Below are positions 43,745 to 54,944 of a stretch of DNA of 64,000 nucleotides, one piece after another; the first letter of the stretch is position 1; every line of letters starts with the position of its first letter. The notes beneath the pieces were generated by a model. That model was not told the DNA's origin. It searched no databases and was given only the letters and a program-made list of their open reading frames with translations. The stretch is from Erinaceus europaeus (Eukaryota; Chordata; Mammalia; Eulipotyphla; Erinaceidae): NCBI RefSeq assembly GCF_950295315.1, contig NC_080166.1, forward strand, positions 97,841,141-97,905,140, given 5' to 3'. The position numbers were made by a program, and so were the translations under genes.

Positions 43745-44416
43745 TTTAATTTTTTAAATTATCTTTATTTATTGAATAGAGACAGCCAGAAATCAAGAGG
43801 GTGGGGAGGTTAAAGGGAGAAAAGCAGAGACACCTGCAACACTGTGTCACCACTCACAAATCCCTGCAGGCGGTGACCTGGGGCTTGAACCTCAGTCTTT
43901 CTGCATTGTAACATGTGTTGGTATGCATGAGACCCCTTCTGTTTCATTTGGTTTAAATCCCCCCTGCTTAACACTATTCTATTTACATAACCACTTCATT
44001 CTATTTACATAACCGCTGTTAACAAGCACCTCCCTCCAGGGCATTGGTTCAATCCCCACTGTTTCATGATATGTTTTTGCTCCACCCCCCCTCCTTGTCA
44101 CACCCTGATCCCTTCTTTGTCACACCCTGATTTTCACCAGTCACTTTTCTCTCCACCCTCTCTATGTCACATCCTGTTTCCACCCTACTTGGGAAGTATA
44201 TATAAAGACAGCATTGTGAGTTTTAGAGTACTGTACCTTGAGTTTAGTTTAGCTCGTCTTAGATTGTGCTGCGTCCTGCATGAATAAAGAGATACTGCCT
44301 ACAGCTCAACCATGAGTCTCTGGTTGTCTGTTACCCGCCCATGAAGCCAGCCCGGCGAAAACAACATAACCCGTCAAAAACAACAACATGTGCACTCAAC
44401 CAGGTGTGCCACCGCA
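43745..44416 (-). mobile_element. SINE-A (short variant) split by a solo LTR
   Basis: Tail and GA-rich core, cgctgaacc-like box B complement (ggggcttgaacctcag) at 43745-43915; head complement actcaaccaggtgtgccacc at 44386-44416. Confidence 0.85.
43916..44385 (+). mobile_element. Solo LTR (endogenous retrovirus), 470 bp
   Basis: Ends TGTTGG...CAACA. TSD acatg at 43911-43915 and 44386-44390. TATA box (tatatataaa) at 44197-44206, AATAAA at 44283-44288, and a U5 with ttacccgcccatgaagccag like the LTRs at 5950 and 28040. No coding sequence. Confidence 0.9.
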
Positions 44417-44514
44417 TGGCCCCTGTCTCTTTCTTTCTATCTCCCCCTTCCCTCTTGATTTCTGTCCTTACCCAATGAATCAACAATTAAACATTAGCAA
44501 CAATAATAAAAATG

Positions 44515-45145
44515 GATGCAAGTCCTGTAGTATTGCACCGGGTCCCTTCCCTGATATTTTTGCTCCAAAAGTAAGAAATATAAATCAGTAAAGGCGGCTC
44601 AAAGACTTTCTGGAATGACAAGGCCAGTGTTGGGTTTTTAGAGGGCATTATATTTGGTGGTTGAGATAGCTAGTGTTATATCAGGTCTTCTACCTAAGAG
44701 GAAAAAATAATTCAGAAGTCCAAAATTTTTCTCTGCTTAGCAGAAATTCTTGGCAAAAATCACCTAGTATTCTGTAGAGAACAAAATCTATAGCATTCAT
44801 GTGAAGTACCTGGTGGAATAAGTCAAAGCAATATTTTTGTACTCTAATATCTAGGGCAAAATCTTAGTGATCTTAGAACATTTAGCTAAAAAATAAAAAA
44901 GTTCATGTGTTCTGTTGGGAGGAAGTGTTCATGTCTTTGACATGAGGTGGGTTTGAGGAACAGCTTGTTACTTGTGAGTTATGTGGCAGCTTCATGCTGT
45001 TCATTTGAGGGGAAAAAACCTCTTGTTTACTTTCAATCTCATTCTGTTGACTTGATCTCATATGAAGGCTTAAAGGAATAATGCCAGTGACACATGTTTA
45101 TCACATTAGCCACTACTTAGCAAACATCATGGAAACTTCTGCTGC
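44515..45145. other. Unique DNA
   Basis: No feature is recognised. Confidence 0.45.
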
Positions 45146-45149
45146 TATA

Positions 45150-45302
45150 GTTCTCTATTTATTTTTCTGTTTTATTATTATTTTCTAAACTGGAATACTC
45201 AGCTCTGACTTATGGTAGTGCTGGGGATAGAACCTAGGATCCCAAAATCTCAGAAATGAAAGTCTTCTTGCATATACATTATTCTATCTTCCTTGTCCCT
45301 AT
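45150..45302 (-). mobile_element. SINE-B, diverged
   Basis: T-rich tail, tactcagctctgacttatgg, ggatagaacctaggatccc, and a weak head complement. Confidence 0.7.
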
Positions 45303-45304
45303 TT

Positions 45305-46285
45305 TTATACTTATAGTTATTATCACACATTTTTATCTCTGTGCAATAGTGGGCTGCTACTTTGCCAATAATTCTCACATACAAAGCAGAATCCCACAGT
45401 GTAGAGGCACCATAAAACCCATTTGAATAAAGAAAAATAAATAAAAATACTTTCACATATATTTTGGTTGATAGTCATCTGTGTAGCTTGTTCATAATAT
45501 TAGTTTATGGAAAGGAAGGATTATTTTTTTAGTTATACTTTTGAAACCTGAGGTAGATTATCAAAATCAAAATGAGAATCAACTTTCCAGTGGCCACTGC
45601 TTGACTGTGTGCTCTCAGTTTGAGGTGAGATTCCTTGCGTTATTCTTTTGGTATTTGTTGGCTTGGTATCACTTTGCTTCCATGTCAGAAGTCAGCGTTG
45701 GCTGCTTGAAAGCACTCAGTATTTGTTTCTTCTGGCAAAGGGAAGTGGCAGGAGAGAGACTGGGTGCGTTGTTGTTTATAGAGTAACCCTGCGTTGTTGA
45801 ACAGTTTTGATCTTTAGGCTTTCATCCCATGAAAAACCATGAGGGAAGATGCAAACAGTAAAAATTACTTCCTTCACTATAAAGTTGGAATGGTGACAGG
45901 ACTTTTTTTCTTTAAGTGCCTTATTTGCAAAGTCAGAACAACAGACTTGCCCTCAGTTACTTTCATATGCAACGCTACGCAAATACTTTCTATTCTTGAA
46001 TGTGTGTGTTAGATATTGAATTCAATTTAGATGGGAAATTTGCTTTAAATGTGAAAGCAGTTGTTCACATAAATATGTACTATTGATAGTTCAACATTTA
46101 TGATTATCACCTTCTTAAATGTTTGTGTAGGGATTATATGAGCCAATTAGGCAATGGTATAAGCATCACTTATCAGAACCAACTAAAGATTAGAGCAAGT
46201 CTGATATTTTTCAAGAGGGCACACACTGGCCCCACAAAACATATATAATCATTAAAGGAAAAGGAGTAAATATATGGAGAAGTCT
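45305..46285. other. Unique DNA
   Basis: No repeat or gene is recognised. Confidence 0.5.
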
Positions 46286-46289
46286 TTTG

Positions 46290-46425
46290 TATGGGCTGGT
46301 GACATTGCTCACTTGAATGGTATGCTACTTTGCCATAGTTCAATCCCAGCCTCCACTGTATTGAAGGGAGGTTCTGTGAGCTCTTCACTCTCCGCCTCTT
46401 TGTATCTAAAAAAATCTTTTGCACA
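46290..46425 (+). mobile_element. SINE, old tRNA-derived type
   Basis: Head gggctggtgacattgctcac, agttcaatcccagcctcc as box B, CT-rich end and A-tail. Related in layout to 56855-56995. Confidence 0.5.
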
Positions 46426-46659
46426 TATTTTTTTATAGTCATCTTAATTTTATATAGCTACTTTATAGATTTTTATCACTTCTATAAGTTTTTTTTAGAA
46501 ACACAGTTACGGCAGAGGGTATTATGTGTAATTATCAATTACATTCTCCTTTGCTTTTTTTTTTAAGTTTTTCAACTCTGTAAGACAATATCCTGTACAT
46601 AATGATATGTGTACACATTATGAAAGCATCCCTTAAATCTTATTAGTTAACATATCTCT

Positions 46660-47032
46660 CTCTGTTGCCACCAGAGTAATTGCTAGTGCTCAGTGCCTGT
46701 GTTACAAATCCATTGCTTCTCGTGGCCACTTTTCCTCATTTCCTTCCTTTATTCTTTCTTTCCTTCCTCCCTCCCTTCCTTTCTTCTTTCCTTCCTTCCT
46801 TCCTCCCTCCCTTCCTACATCCTTCCTTCCTTCCTTCCTCCCTTCTTCCCTATTTTTATTTTACAGGACATAAGGAGAAGGGGAGATAAAGATGGGGAGA
46901 GAAAGATAAACACCTGCAGTCCCGATTCACCATTCATGAAGCGTTCCTCCTGCAGGTGGGGAGTGGGGGCTTGAACCCAGGTCCTTGTGCATTTGTAGTA
47001 TGTGCACAGGATGTGCCACTGCTGGACCCCTA
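46660..47032 (-). mobile_element. SINE-A with 3' module and expanded CCTT core
   Basis: Module complement tgttgccaccagagtaattg, a long CCTT/CCCT tract at 46735-46850, gatggggagagaaagataaa, gcttgaacccaggtcctt and head. Confidence 0.8.
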
Positions 47033-47292
47033 TATCTATCTATCTCTTTGCATATGAAGTACACAAAATTAAAAAAGAAAAAACTGTTAATGCAGAAGCT
47101 TAGTTTGCAAATACTCATTCCAAGGAACTTAGATATTATATAGGAATATTATAGTAACATTGTGAATTCAATGTGAAAGAAAGAACAGGTTAATTATAAA
47201 TAGGATTTGGCAGTGAAAATTTATATATTTGCAAGAGGTAAATTCAGGGGAAAATATAATACAGAATCATCTCTACTAAATAGTTGAATTCC

Positions 47293-47462
47293 TTTTTTTT
47301 ATTAAAAAAATATTATTGAATAGAGACAGGGGTGGGGGAGAGAGAGAGAGAGAGAGAGAAAATGAGATACCTGCAGCTCTGATCTACCACTCCTGAAGCT
47401 TTCCCGCTGCAGGTGGGGCTTGTAGTATGATCGCTTAACCAGTTGCGCCCTCTCCTGGGCCC
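47293..47462 (-). mobile_element. SINE-A (short variant)
   Basis: T-rich tail, (GA)n run at 47338-47360, gaagctttcccgctgcag, head complement. Flanks agttgaattcctt and agttgaattgctt form a likely TSD. Confidence 0.8.
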
Positions 47463-47474
47463 CAGTTGAATTGC

Positions 47475-48090
47475 TTGAAGTAATCAAGTAGGTCATAAGA
47501 TTTAAGGTTGCTACATTCCTGCTTTGAGATCTAGAATTTCCATTATTATAGAAAGGGCATATTGTTAGGGCTCAATTTTTAACAGTGTTCAAGTCAGCAT
47601 TTTATAATGCTTCCAACTGACTTGACTAAGTCCCACATTTAAGTTAGCTTTTAAGTAGAATATTTTTTATTTGCTCAGTGAATGTTAACCTATTGACAAA
47701 AATAGTTTAAAATAAACCCAGCCAAGTTAAATAGATTATGGAATTTTCTTTTCCAAAGATACTTAAAACTTGGGAAAAGTGTTCAAAATTTGGAAGATCC
47801 TAGGTAACAATCCAATGAATTACTTGGCAGCATTAATGACAGGCCCCACTCACCAAATATCTCAGTAAAATTCTGTGCAGCATTTGTCATGTGAATATTT
47901 TTGAAATGTATTCATTTTCACCAAACTTCAAATGCTTTTAAATGATCATGAGTAATATTTTCCCAAGACAAATGTTGAAAGCCATTAATTTCTAAAGTAG
48001 TCTAGAGGGACTGTGTCTATTTTCAATAATTATTTTGACAGATATTTCTGATTTAAACAGTTATATCTTTTTTGCCACATAGAAAGTCAA
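47475..48090. other. Unique DNA
   Basis: No feature is recognised. Confidence 0.45.
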
Positions 48091-48097
48091 GACTAAG

Positions 48098-48372
48098 GGG
48101 GTTGGATAGAGCACACTGGGTTAAGTGCACATAATACAAAGCACAGGATCCTGGTTCGAGTCCCAGGCTCCCTACCTGGAAGGGAGACTGTTTCACAAGC
48201 GGTGAAGCAGGTCTGCAGGTGTCTATCTTTCTTTCTTCCTTTAAGTCTCTCTCTTCCCTCTCAATCTCTTTCTGTCCTAGCCAGTACAAAATGGAAAAAA
48301 TGGCCACCGGGAGCAATGGATTCATATTGCAGGCACTAAGCCTGAGCAATAACTCTGGAGGCAAAAAATAAT
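48098..48372 (+). mobile_element. SINE-A with 3' module
   Basis: Head gggggttggatagagcacac, ggttcgagtcccaggc, gcggtgaagcaggtctgcag, core, then tggccaccgggagcaatgg and aataactctggaggcaaa. Confidence 0.85.
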
Positions 48373-48394
48373 AATAGTAATTAAAGTAATAGGC

Positions 48395-48590
48395 AGATGA
48401 TTCAGAGGACAGAGGCCCTGGATTTTATTACTAGTGCCACAGATTGTAGGAGATTGAGCCAGCAAGAGAGATCAGCTGGATATATGCCTGTCTGAGCAAT
48501 GACTCAGGTTCAAGCCCCTCTTTCCCTGCATTAGAGTGTGCTTTGGTGCTGTGGGATCTTTCTTTATCTCCCTCTATCTTAAAGAAAAAA
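48395..48590 (+). mobile_element. Old SINE-like sequence
   Basis: Blocks caggttcaagcccctc and gtgctttggtgctgtggg suggest one or two degenerate tRNA-derived SINEs. Family and boundaries unsure. Confidence 0.4.
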
Positions 48591-48649
48591 AAAGTTGGCT
48601 TGGAATAGTAAAGCCATACATCAATGACAATTAAAATAGGGACAGTTGG

Positions 48650-48788
48650 TTGAGAGATTATTTATTTATTTATACCAGAGGACTGCTCAGCTCTGGCTTA
48701 TGTTGGTGCGGGGGATTGAACCTGGGACCTCAGAGCCTCAGTCATGAGTGCCTGTTTGCATAACCATTATGCTATCTCTCCTGCCCAG
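48650..48788 (-). mobile_element. SINE-B, full length
   Basis: TTTA tail, accagaggactgctcagctc, attgaacctgggacctcag and tatgctatctctcctgccc. A perfect 15-bp TSD aatagggacagttgg lies at 48635-48649 and 48789-48803. Confidence 0.93.
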
Positions 48789-48999
48789 AATAGGGACAGT
48801 TGGGAAATTTTTGACATTGATTTACATTCTTGTTAATTGTAACTTTTTGATACTTAACTAGTTCTGTCTTTAAGGAAGTCATTGAATTACAAAGGCATCT
48901 TTTTTTTTATCAATAAATTGAAAGGGATAACTAAATAATGACAGTTCATTTTACCATTATAGATTAATCATTTTTTTCTATTGTCTGAACTACCTCACA

Positions 49000-49148
49000 T
49001 TTTATTTTGTTTTATTTTATTAATTATTGGGTAGAAACAGAGAGAAGAGAGAAGAAGAGATACCTACAGCACTGCTTACTACTCATGAAGCTTGAACCCA
49101 GATCTTTGTTCATGGTACCATGTGCACTCAACCCAGTGATGCCAATTT
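49000..49148 (-). mobile_element. SINE-A (short variant), shortened
   Basis: T-rich tail, gagatacctacagcactgc, tgaacccagatctttg and a head complement. About 20 bases of the body are deleted. Confidence 0.7.
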
Positions 49149-49149
49149 C

Positions 49150-50320
49150 CTAGTACCACTCTTATTTTTTCTATAGATGGGGAGCAGTATTCCTAGATCA
49201 ATGTTCATTTCTATTGCATGGGGGTTCATTATAGAAAGGATGTGCTCAGGAGCATTAGAAATGCTTTTTAACCTTGTGTGGTACTGACCATTTGGACAGA
49301 GTTTTCACATACTGCAAATTGTAACATCTCTTATTTTATAAGGAGACGGTTTATAATCTAGTTAGGGTGAGGCTGCTTCAGCAAACACGAGTGCAGGAGG
49401 AAATGGTATTTGCGTCTTATTAGATTAATTGCCTTTAAATCTTCAGGAAAAGAGGAGAGGTAACACAGTCTATGTCAAAACAGTGCAGAGAGTGTGTTTA
49501 ACTTCAGATCTCAGAAGCAAGCTTATTAAATCCTATAGCGAATATCAATGATTATACACAAAGTTCTTGCTTATGCAAGGAGGGTGGTGATGTCACAAAA
49601 ATGAATATTTGCATCAAAGTGTATGATTTTTGTGTGTGTGAGTTTTGCCCTGCATAGAAGGAAAAAGGCTATGAATTTATAGTGAACAACAGAATTTAAC
49701 TTTTAGTGGTGAGCTTAATATAACACACATATGCTGATTTGCATTTTGGCATATCTGTTTCCCCATCCCCTCTTCAATTTTAGTCTATAAAAAAAAGCAC
49801 CTGGTAGAGCACAAATTTCAATGTTCATATCTGCAATTTAAGTAATAATACAATGTCAGTGCAGTAAAAATATAAGAAATGGTTATTTAATTTTTGGTTT
49901 CCAATATTTCAAGATCCAGAGGTTTTATGTTACTGTAGCTGGAATTCATAGTAGATTGAGAACTAGCTTATATATTGTAGTGGGAGAATTCTTTAATTAC
50001 AATAACATGATGTAATGTTATGGAAAACTTGAACCAGAAGTATTACTCAGTTATATGCATTTGTAGTAACATTTTCTTCCTTGATGTCACAGATTATTTG
50101 AATGTATAGTGTCTATAGTGAAATAATAAAAGGGGAGAAGTGGACACATTTAGAAAACAAGTATGGGGAAAGGGTGGGTGGATCATTTCTTTTACTGGAA
50201 ATAAGTAGGTGTCTAATATCAAAACAAACACCTAAACCCATTCATTTGCATAGGACTCAATAATAACACGTCTCAACAATTAATTATGATCCAGATACAT
50301 AGTAAAGAACCTCTTCTAAA
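49150..50320. other. Repeat-free DNA
   Basis: About 1.2 kb with no recognised repeat, the cleanest such stretch in the right half. It contains the regulatory candidate at 49415-49745. Confidence 0.55.
49415..49745. promoter_or_regulatory. Candidate non-coding regulatory element
   Basis: Within 330 bp lie a homeodomain-like ttattagattaattgc (49417-49432), a palindrome cttgcttatgcaag (49566-49579) like a C/EBP site, a CRE-like tgatgtcac (49588-49596), and two exact octamer motifs ATTTGCAT (49607-49614 and 49737-49744). Such motifs also arise by chance, and conservation cannot be judged from one sequence. Confidence 0.3.
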
Positions 50321-50323
50321 AGT

Positions 50324-51345
50324 TGATCAGAAGCAACCAATAGCACAGCTATATACAAGATACTGGGTACTGTACAGCAAACCCTAACAAAAGGACTTTT
50401 CAAAGTTAACCCAATTACCAAATAATGTGATGATAACATTAACTATCCATTGTCTTTTTGAACCCTAAGACAGCAGGAACCTCACATCTCCACTATAGAG
50501 CCTCTACTTCCCCCAGTCCTGGAACCATTGGGTAGGGCCCACTTTCCCGTATGCCTCTCCCAATCCATATCAAATAATATTGCATCAGCCGATCACAACC
50601 TAACCAACACAACGATTGCCACCTCAACATGCTTCACTTCAGACTGTGTCCAGAGACTTCACGTGTGGAATGACAACCCTTCAGCTTCATTACTCGGGTG
50701 AGACCTTTCCTTTCATAGTATACTCTAATTTCATCTCAGATGGTTCACTTTCTAACAAAGTCCCAAAACCTAGATATCCACCAGTTTCTGTGTGAGAGAG
50801 CATATGTTCACACGTATCCGTAAACTACTGCAAAATATATACCTGAAAGCAGAAGTACACTAGAGTTTGCAGTGAGTACCCCCCTAACACTTCCTCTCCA
50901 CTATTCCATGCTTTGGGTCCATGATTGTTCAACAATTTGTTTGGCTTTGTATGTTAACTCTCTTTTCAGTCACCAGGTTCCAGATGCCAGCATGATGCCG
51001 ACCAGACTTCCCTGGACAGAGGACCCCACCAATGTGTCCTGGAGCTCAGCTTCCCCAGAGACCCACCCTACTAGGGAAAGAGAGAGGCAGACTGGGAGTA
51101 TGGACCGACCAGGCAACGCCCATGTTCAGCGGGGAAACAATTACAGAAGCTAGACCTTCTACCTTCTGCAACCCACAATGACCCTGGGTCCATGCTCCCA
51201 GAGGGACAGAGAATGGGAAAGCTATCAGGGGAGGGGGTGGGAAATGGAGATTGGTTGGTGGGAATTGTGTGGAATTGTGCCCCTCCTACCCTATGGTTTT
51301 GTTAATTAATCCTTTCTTAAATAAAAAATAATAAATAAATAAAGT
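50324..51345 (+). mobile_element. 5'-truncated LINE-1, 3' UTR only (young type I)
   Basis: Begins at gatcagaagcaaccaatagc and runs to the A-rich tail. It parallels 62279-63270 closely. A 7-bp TSD aaagttg (about 50320 and 51342) is tentative. Frames inside are UTR. Confidence 0.88.
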
Positions 51346-51349
51346 TGTT

Positions 51350-51566
51350 ATTCTATAAGAATCTTTAGGCCTTTATTTCTCATCTGCTATTCAATGCCTT
51401 GAATTTTAAAATTAATTTCCTGAATATTTCTGCTTCTCCCTTCCTGCTCCAATGCAAAATTTCAAGTGTCATGTTCACCATTATTTTATATAAAATTAGA
51501 TTAATCTGTATGATCAACTATTAATATCATGGGTTAGTGTCATAATAAAACAAATAACTATGTCTA
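51350..51566. other. Unique DNA
   Basis: No feature is recognised. Confidence 0.4.
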
Positions 51567-51583
51567 TTTCATATGTTAATTTC

Positions 51584-52002
51584 TTTTTAAATTTTTATAT
51601 AAATATTCATTCCCTTTTGTTGTTTTATTATTGTAGTTATTATTGTTGTTCTTGATATCATCGTTGTTGGATAAGACAGAGTGAAATGGAGAGAGGAGAG
51701 GAAGACAGAGAGGGGGAGAGAAAGATAGACACCTGCAGACCTGCTTCACCGTCTGTGAAGCGACCCCTCTGAAGTTGAAGAGCCAGTTTTAAATTTTTTA
51801 TTATCTTTACTTATTTGTTGGATAGAGACAGTCAGAAATCAACAGGGAAGGGGGTGATAGAGAGGGAAAGAGACAGAGAGACACCTGCATACTAGCTTCA
51901 CCAGTCGCAAAGCTTTTCCCCTACAGATGGGGACCAGGACTTGAACCTGGATCCTTGCATACTGTAACAGGTCCATTCAACTAGGTGTGCCACCACCTGG
52001 CC
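51584..52002 (-). mobile_element. Composite (dimeric) SINE-A
   Basis: A 5'-truncated SINE-A (51584-51785) directly abuts a complete short-variant SINE-A (51786-52002), both antisense. One TSD pair brackets both: tttcatatgttaatttc (51567-51583) and tttcatatgttgatttc (52003-52019), one mismatch. This suggests a single insertion of a fused RNA. Confidence 0.75.
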
Positions 52003-52254
52003 TTTCATATGTTGATTTCAAATGGATACTGTGGCCTGCCAATATAATAGGTAAGCATTTTATATTAACTACGGTCCCTTGAACACAGTTGGTTGAATGT
52101 AGGAGAGATTTTATAAATAGCAGAGATTTAAATGCATCTATAATCAACATAAGGCTAACACCTTTTTACCTTTATATATGCCAAAGATACTTATAAACCT
52201 TTTTATTTATTTTAGTCCCAGTTGCAAGGGATTAAATAACAAGAGGATTTTTTC

Positions 52255-52580
52255 TTTTTTTATTTATTTTTATTTTTTTTAAACATTTATTATTATTATT
52301 TTTTTAATTTTATTTATTTATTCCCTCTTGTTGCCCTTGTTGTTTTATTGTTGTAGTTATTATTGTTGTTGTCGTCATTGTTGGATAGGACAGAGAGAAA
52401 CGGGGAGAGGAGGGGAAGACAGAGAGGGGGAGAGAAAGATAGACACCTGCAGACCTGCTTCACCGCCTGTGAAGAGACTCCCCTGCAGGTGGGGAGCCGG
52501 GGTTCGAACCGGGATCCTTATGCCGGTCCTTGTGCTTTGTGCCACCTGCGCTTAACCCGCTGCGCTACAGCCCGACTCCC
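52255..52580 (-). mobile_element. SINE-A, full length, very young
   Basis: Closest to an inferred consensus of all copies: box B ggttcgaaccgggatcc, head complement with many CpGs (gcttaacccgctgcgctaca). TSD aacaagaggattttttc (52238-52254) and aacaaaaggattttttc (52581-52597), one mismatch. Confidence 0.93.
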
Positions 52581-52599
52581 AACAAAAGGATTTTTTCTA

Positions 52600-53735
52600 T
52601 CTCTAAAAAAAAATGAAAATCTGCTAATAAGTCTTCCTAGATATTCATCCAGGTTACTAAGTAAAGTGAAAATATTCTGAAGATCTTTCTCACATTTATT
52701 TCTAATGAAACTAAAAACAAAGAAAGAGGTGAAGACTCAAGAGTAGTAGATATTTTAGTATTAGAGTTCATTTAGAACAACCAAGAGATCATAGTGCCAC
52801 TTTCAGATTTTTTAGAGCAAAGTGGGTTCAGAATTAAAGTAATCCAACTTTACTTTTGAATGTTTGTTGCCTTTTTTGTTTGGACAGTGTAATACCTGAC
52901 TGTAAGTTAGAAATCTTTTGATGCTCTGAAAGGGAAAACTTGCAACAATCTATTTTAAAAGTGATGTTTTGGTTTGAAAAGCCTAACATGGTAGAAAGGA
53001 AATCACACTATATTATAAAATTTAAAGATTATATTAAAAATAGATATGACAATCCCACAAACAGCTGAGATAATATTCCTGTCTAAATGCCTTGAAATTT
53101 TTTACATTCTGAAAAGTAAATCTGCTTAAATTATAGTACAGGTTATCATCACATAAGGCAAACCAAATAATTTTCACTTCTCAGATATTCTAAAAATCCT
53201 CAATATGAAGAATATTTAATTCTCCAACAAGGGAAATATATAAATGATTCAGTAGATATTTCTAACTTGGAAACACAAGAAACATTGCATTCTCTCTGCC
53301 TGCATCAATTTTGTATAATTATGAAAAGAGCAGAGAGTGTCTGCCTTAGAAATGCCTCTCAAAAATGTCTATAAACTGAATCTGCTATTGGAAGTTAAGT
53401 GGGTTAGAGTATCCCCAGGCACTGGATGCCCAGTTTTCCAGGGCGTGGAGCCTCATCTGAAATATGTGGTGTCTTGTCCTCCTTGGTGTGCCCAGTCTAC
53501 CATGGTAGTTTGATGACAATTTATAAGCTAACACTCAGGGATAGAGATTTAGTATTGTGTTGCTAAAAGAAATGGGGAGAATAAGGAGTGGAGAGGATTA
53601 TTGCATACTCTGCATTCCCTAGTTTAGGCTCCATTTACTTGCATCCTTCTCATTCACTATCCAACTGTAGATCATCTCTATCTTTGAAACATTGGATGAA
53701 CCATCACAGCAGTGTCATAATTAAAAGTTCTTAGA
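52600..53735. other. Unique DNA
   Basis: No young repeat or gene is recognised. Confidence 0.5.
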
Positions 53736-53737
53736 TA

Positions 53738-53870
53738 TTATTTCTACCTTTCAGAGGTGGGAGAGCTAGACTCAAAAACTATAACTAGTTTATATGAAGT
53801 TATACAATTGGTAAGAGGCAGAACATAAGTACAGATGAGGTTGGTGTGAGCCCTAAATCCATTTTCACAA
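53738..53870 (+). mobile_element. MIR-like ancient SINE
   Basis: The order ctacctttcagaggtggga, gaagttatacaattggtaag, aggcagaacataagtac and gtgagccctaaatcc follows the MIR core pattern. Confidence 0.5.
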
Positions 53871-53879
53871 GTAGTGTTT

Positions 53880-54031
53880 TCTTTTCTTTTCCTTTTTTTT
53901 TTTTTTTTTTTTTTTTACCAGAGCCTGCTCAGCTCTGGTTTTTGGTGGTATATGGGATTGAACCTGGGGCACTGGAGCTGCAGACATGAGAATCTCTTTG
54001 CATAGTCGTTATACTATCTATCTCCGTCCTC
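53880..54031 (-). mobile_element. SINE-B with long poly(T)
   Basis: A T-run of about 30 at 53885-53918, gcctgctcagctctggttt, attgaacctggggcactgg, and head complement. Likely TSD cctaaatccattttc (about 53853) and cctaaatctattttc (54032). Confidence 0.88.
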
Positions 54032-54039
54032 CTAAATCT

Positions 54040-54480
54040 ATTTTCTATCTGTACCCTATAAAAAAAGCAACTTTTTTTCTTTAATTAGAAACAGAGAAAT
54101 ACAGCAGTTGAGAGATTAAAGGGTTCATTGCCATAAAGTTATTTCACTGGGAGGACTCTAATGGTATGCCATTGAAATTCCTTATGTAAGATACTGGGGA
54201 ATAAAAATAGGTTTGTGAGAATTGAGTCAGAAGTACAATAACAAAATGCTTTCATACTTTAAATGATCTTGAATTCTATAACAGGACGCAATTCCATATT
54301 GAGTTATGCAATTATCTTTTTTGTAAACAGATTTTGTTATATTGAATGGGTAAATTGATATTCTCTATTATTATCTTTTATATTTTATCCTCTAAGCAAA
54401 ATCCAAGATAGGAAGCTTTTCAAAGCTTTTTTGTTTGTTTTCTTTCTCGCTATTGTAATTTTCTAATTTTATTTTAATGA
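54040..54480. other. Unique DNA
   Basis: No feature is recognised. Confidence 0.4.
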
Positions 54481-54487
54481 GAGAAAA

Positions 54488-54568
<81 letters not shown>
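54488..54568. repeat. (TA)n(GA)n compound microsatellite
   Basis: About 20 TA units followed by about 19 GA units, joined to the tail side of an antisense SINE-B. Confidence 0.92.
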
Positions 54569-54570
<2 letters not shown>

Positions 54571-54675
54571 AGAGAACTGCTAAGTTCCAGCTTATGGTGG
54601 TTCTGGGGACTGAACCTGGAACTTCAGAGCCTCAAGCATGAAAGTCTTTTGCAGAACCATTCGGCTAGCCCCCCA
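54569..54675 (-). mobile_element. SINE-B
   Basis: gagaactgctaagttccagc, gactgaacctggaacttcag and agagcctcaagcatgaaagt match the family; the head is slightly shortened. Confidence 0.75.
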
Positions 54676-54757
54676 ATTGTGTTTTTTGTTTCTTTGCCAT
54701 CTAGTGTATGGCCAATATTTATCAAGTTTACATGCATACTTTATAATCTGTATATTT

Positions 54758-54890
54758 TGCTGGGTAGGTGGCATAGTAGCTAAAGTGTTTAACTTCAAAG
54801 TATGAAGTCCTGAGCTTGACCCCAGGCATTGCATGTACAAGAGTGATATTCTGGTTCATTCATCTACTCTCTCATGTTAATAAAGAATCA
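54758..54890 (+). mobile_element. SINE-C
   Basis: Head gggtaggtggcatagtagct, aagtcctgagcttgacccc, gcatgtacaagagtgatatt. It is the plus-strand relative of 37893-38032. Confidence 0.7.
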
Positions 54891-54944
54891 GAACACAAAT
54901 CTAGATCACACACATGGTAAAGCTTGCCTATGGTTATTTTTTAT

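Larger units (their letters stand above)
43497..44512 (+). mobile_element. SINE-A (short variant), outer element of a triple nest
   Basis: Head agcagcagcacacctggtta, gtggtgaagctgtgct, CT-rich core with an expanded (CCTT)n. It resumes at about 44417 with tctctttctttctatctccc and an ACAATAA tail. The part between is a later antisense SINE with an LTR. Confidence 0.75.

Noticed and set aside
43601..43813. Repeated PSFL-type frame, also at 46680-46974
   Set aside because: It arises from the CCTT microsatellites.
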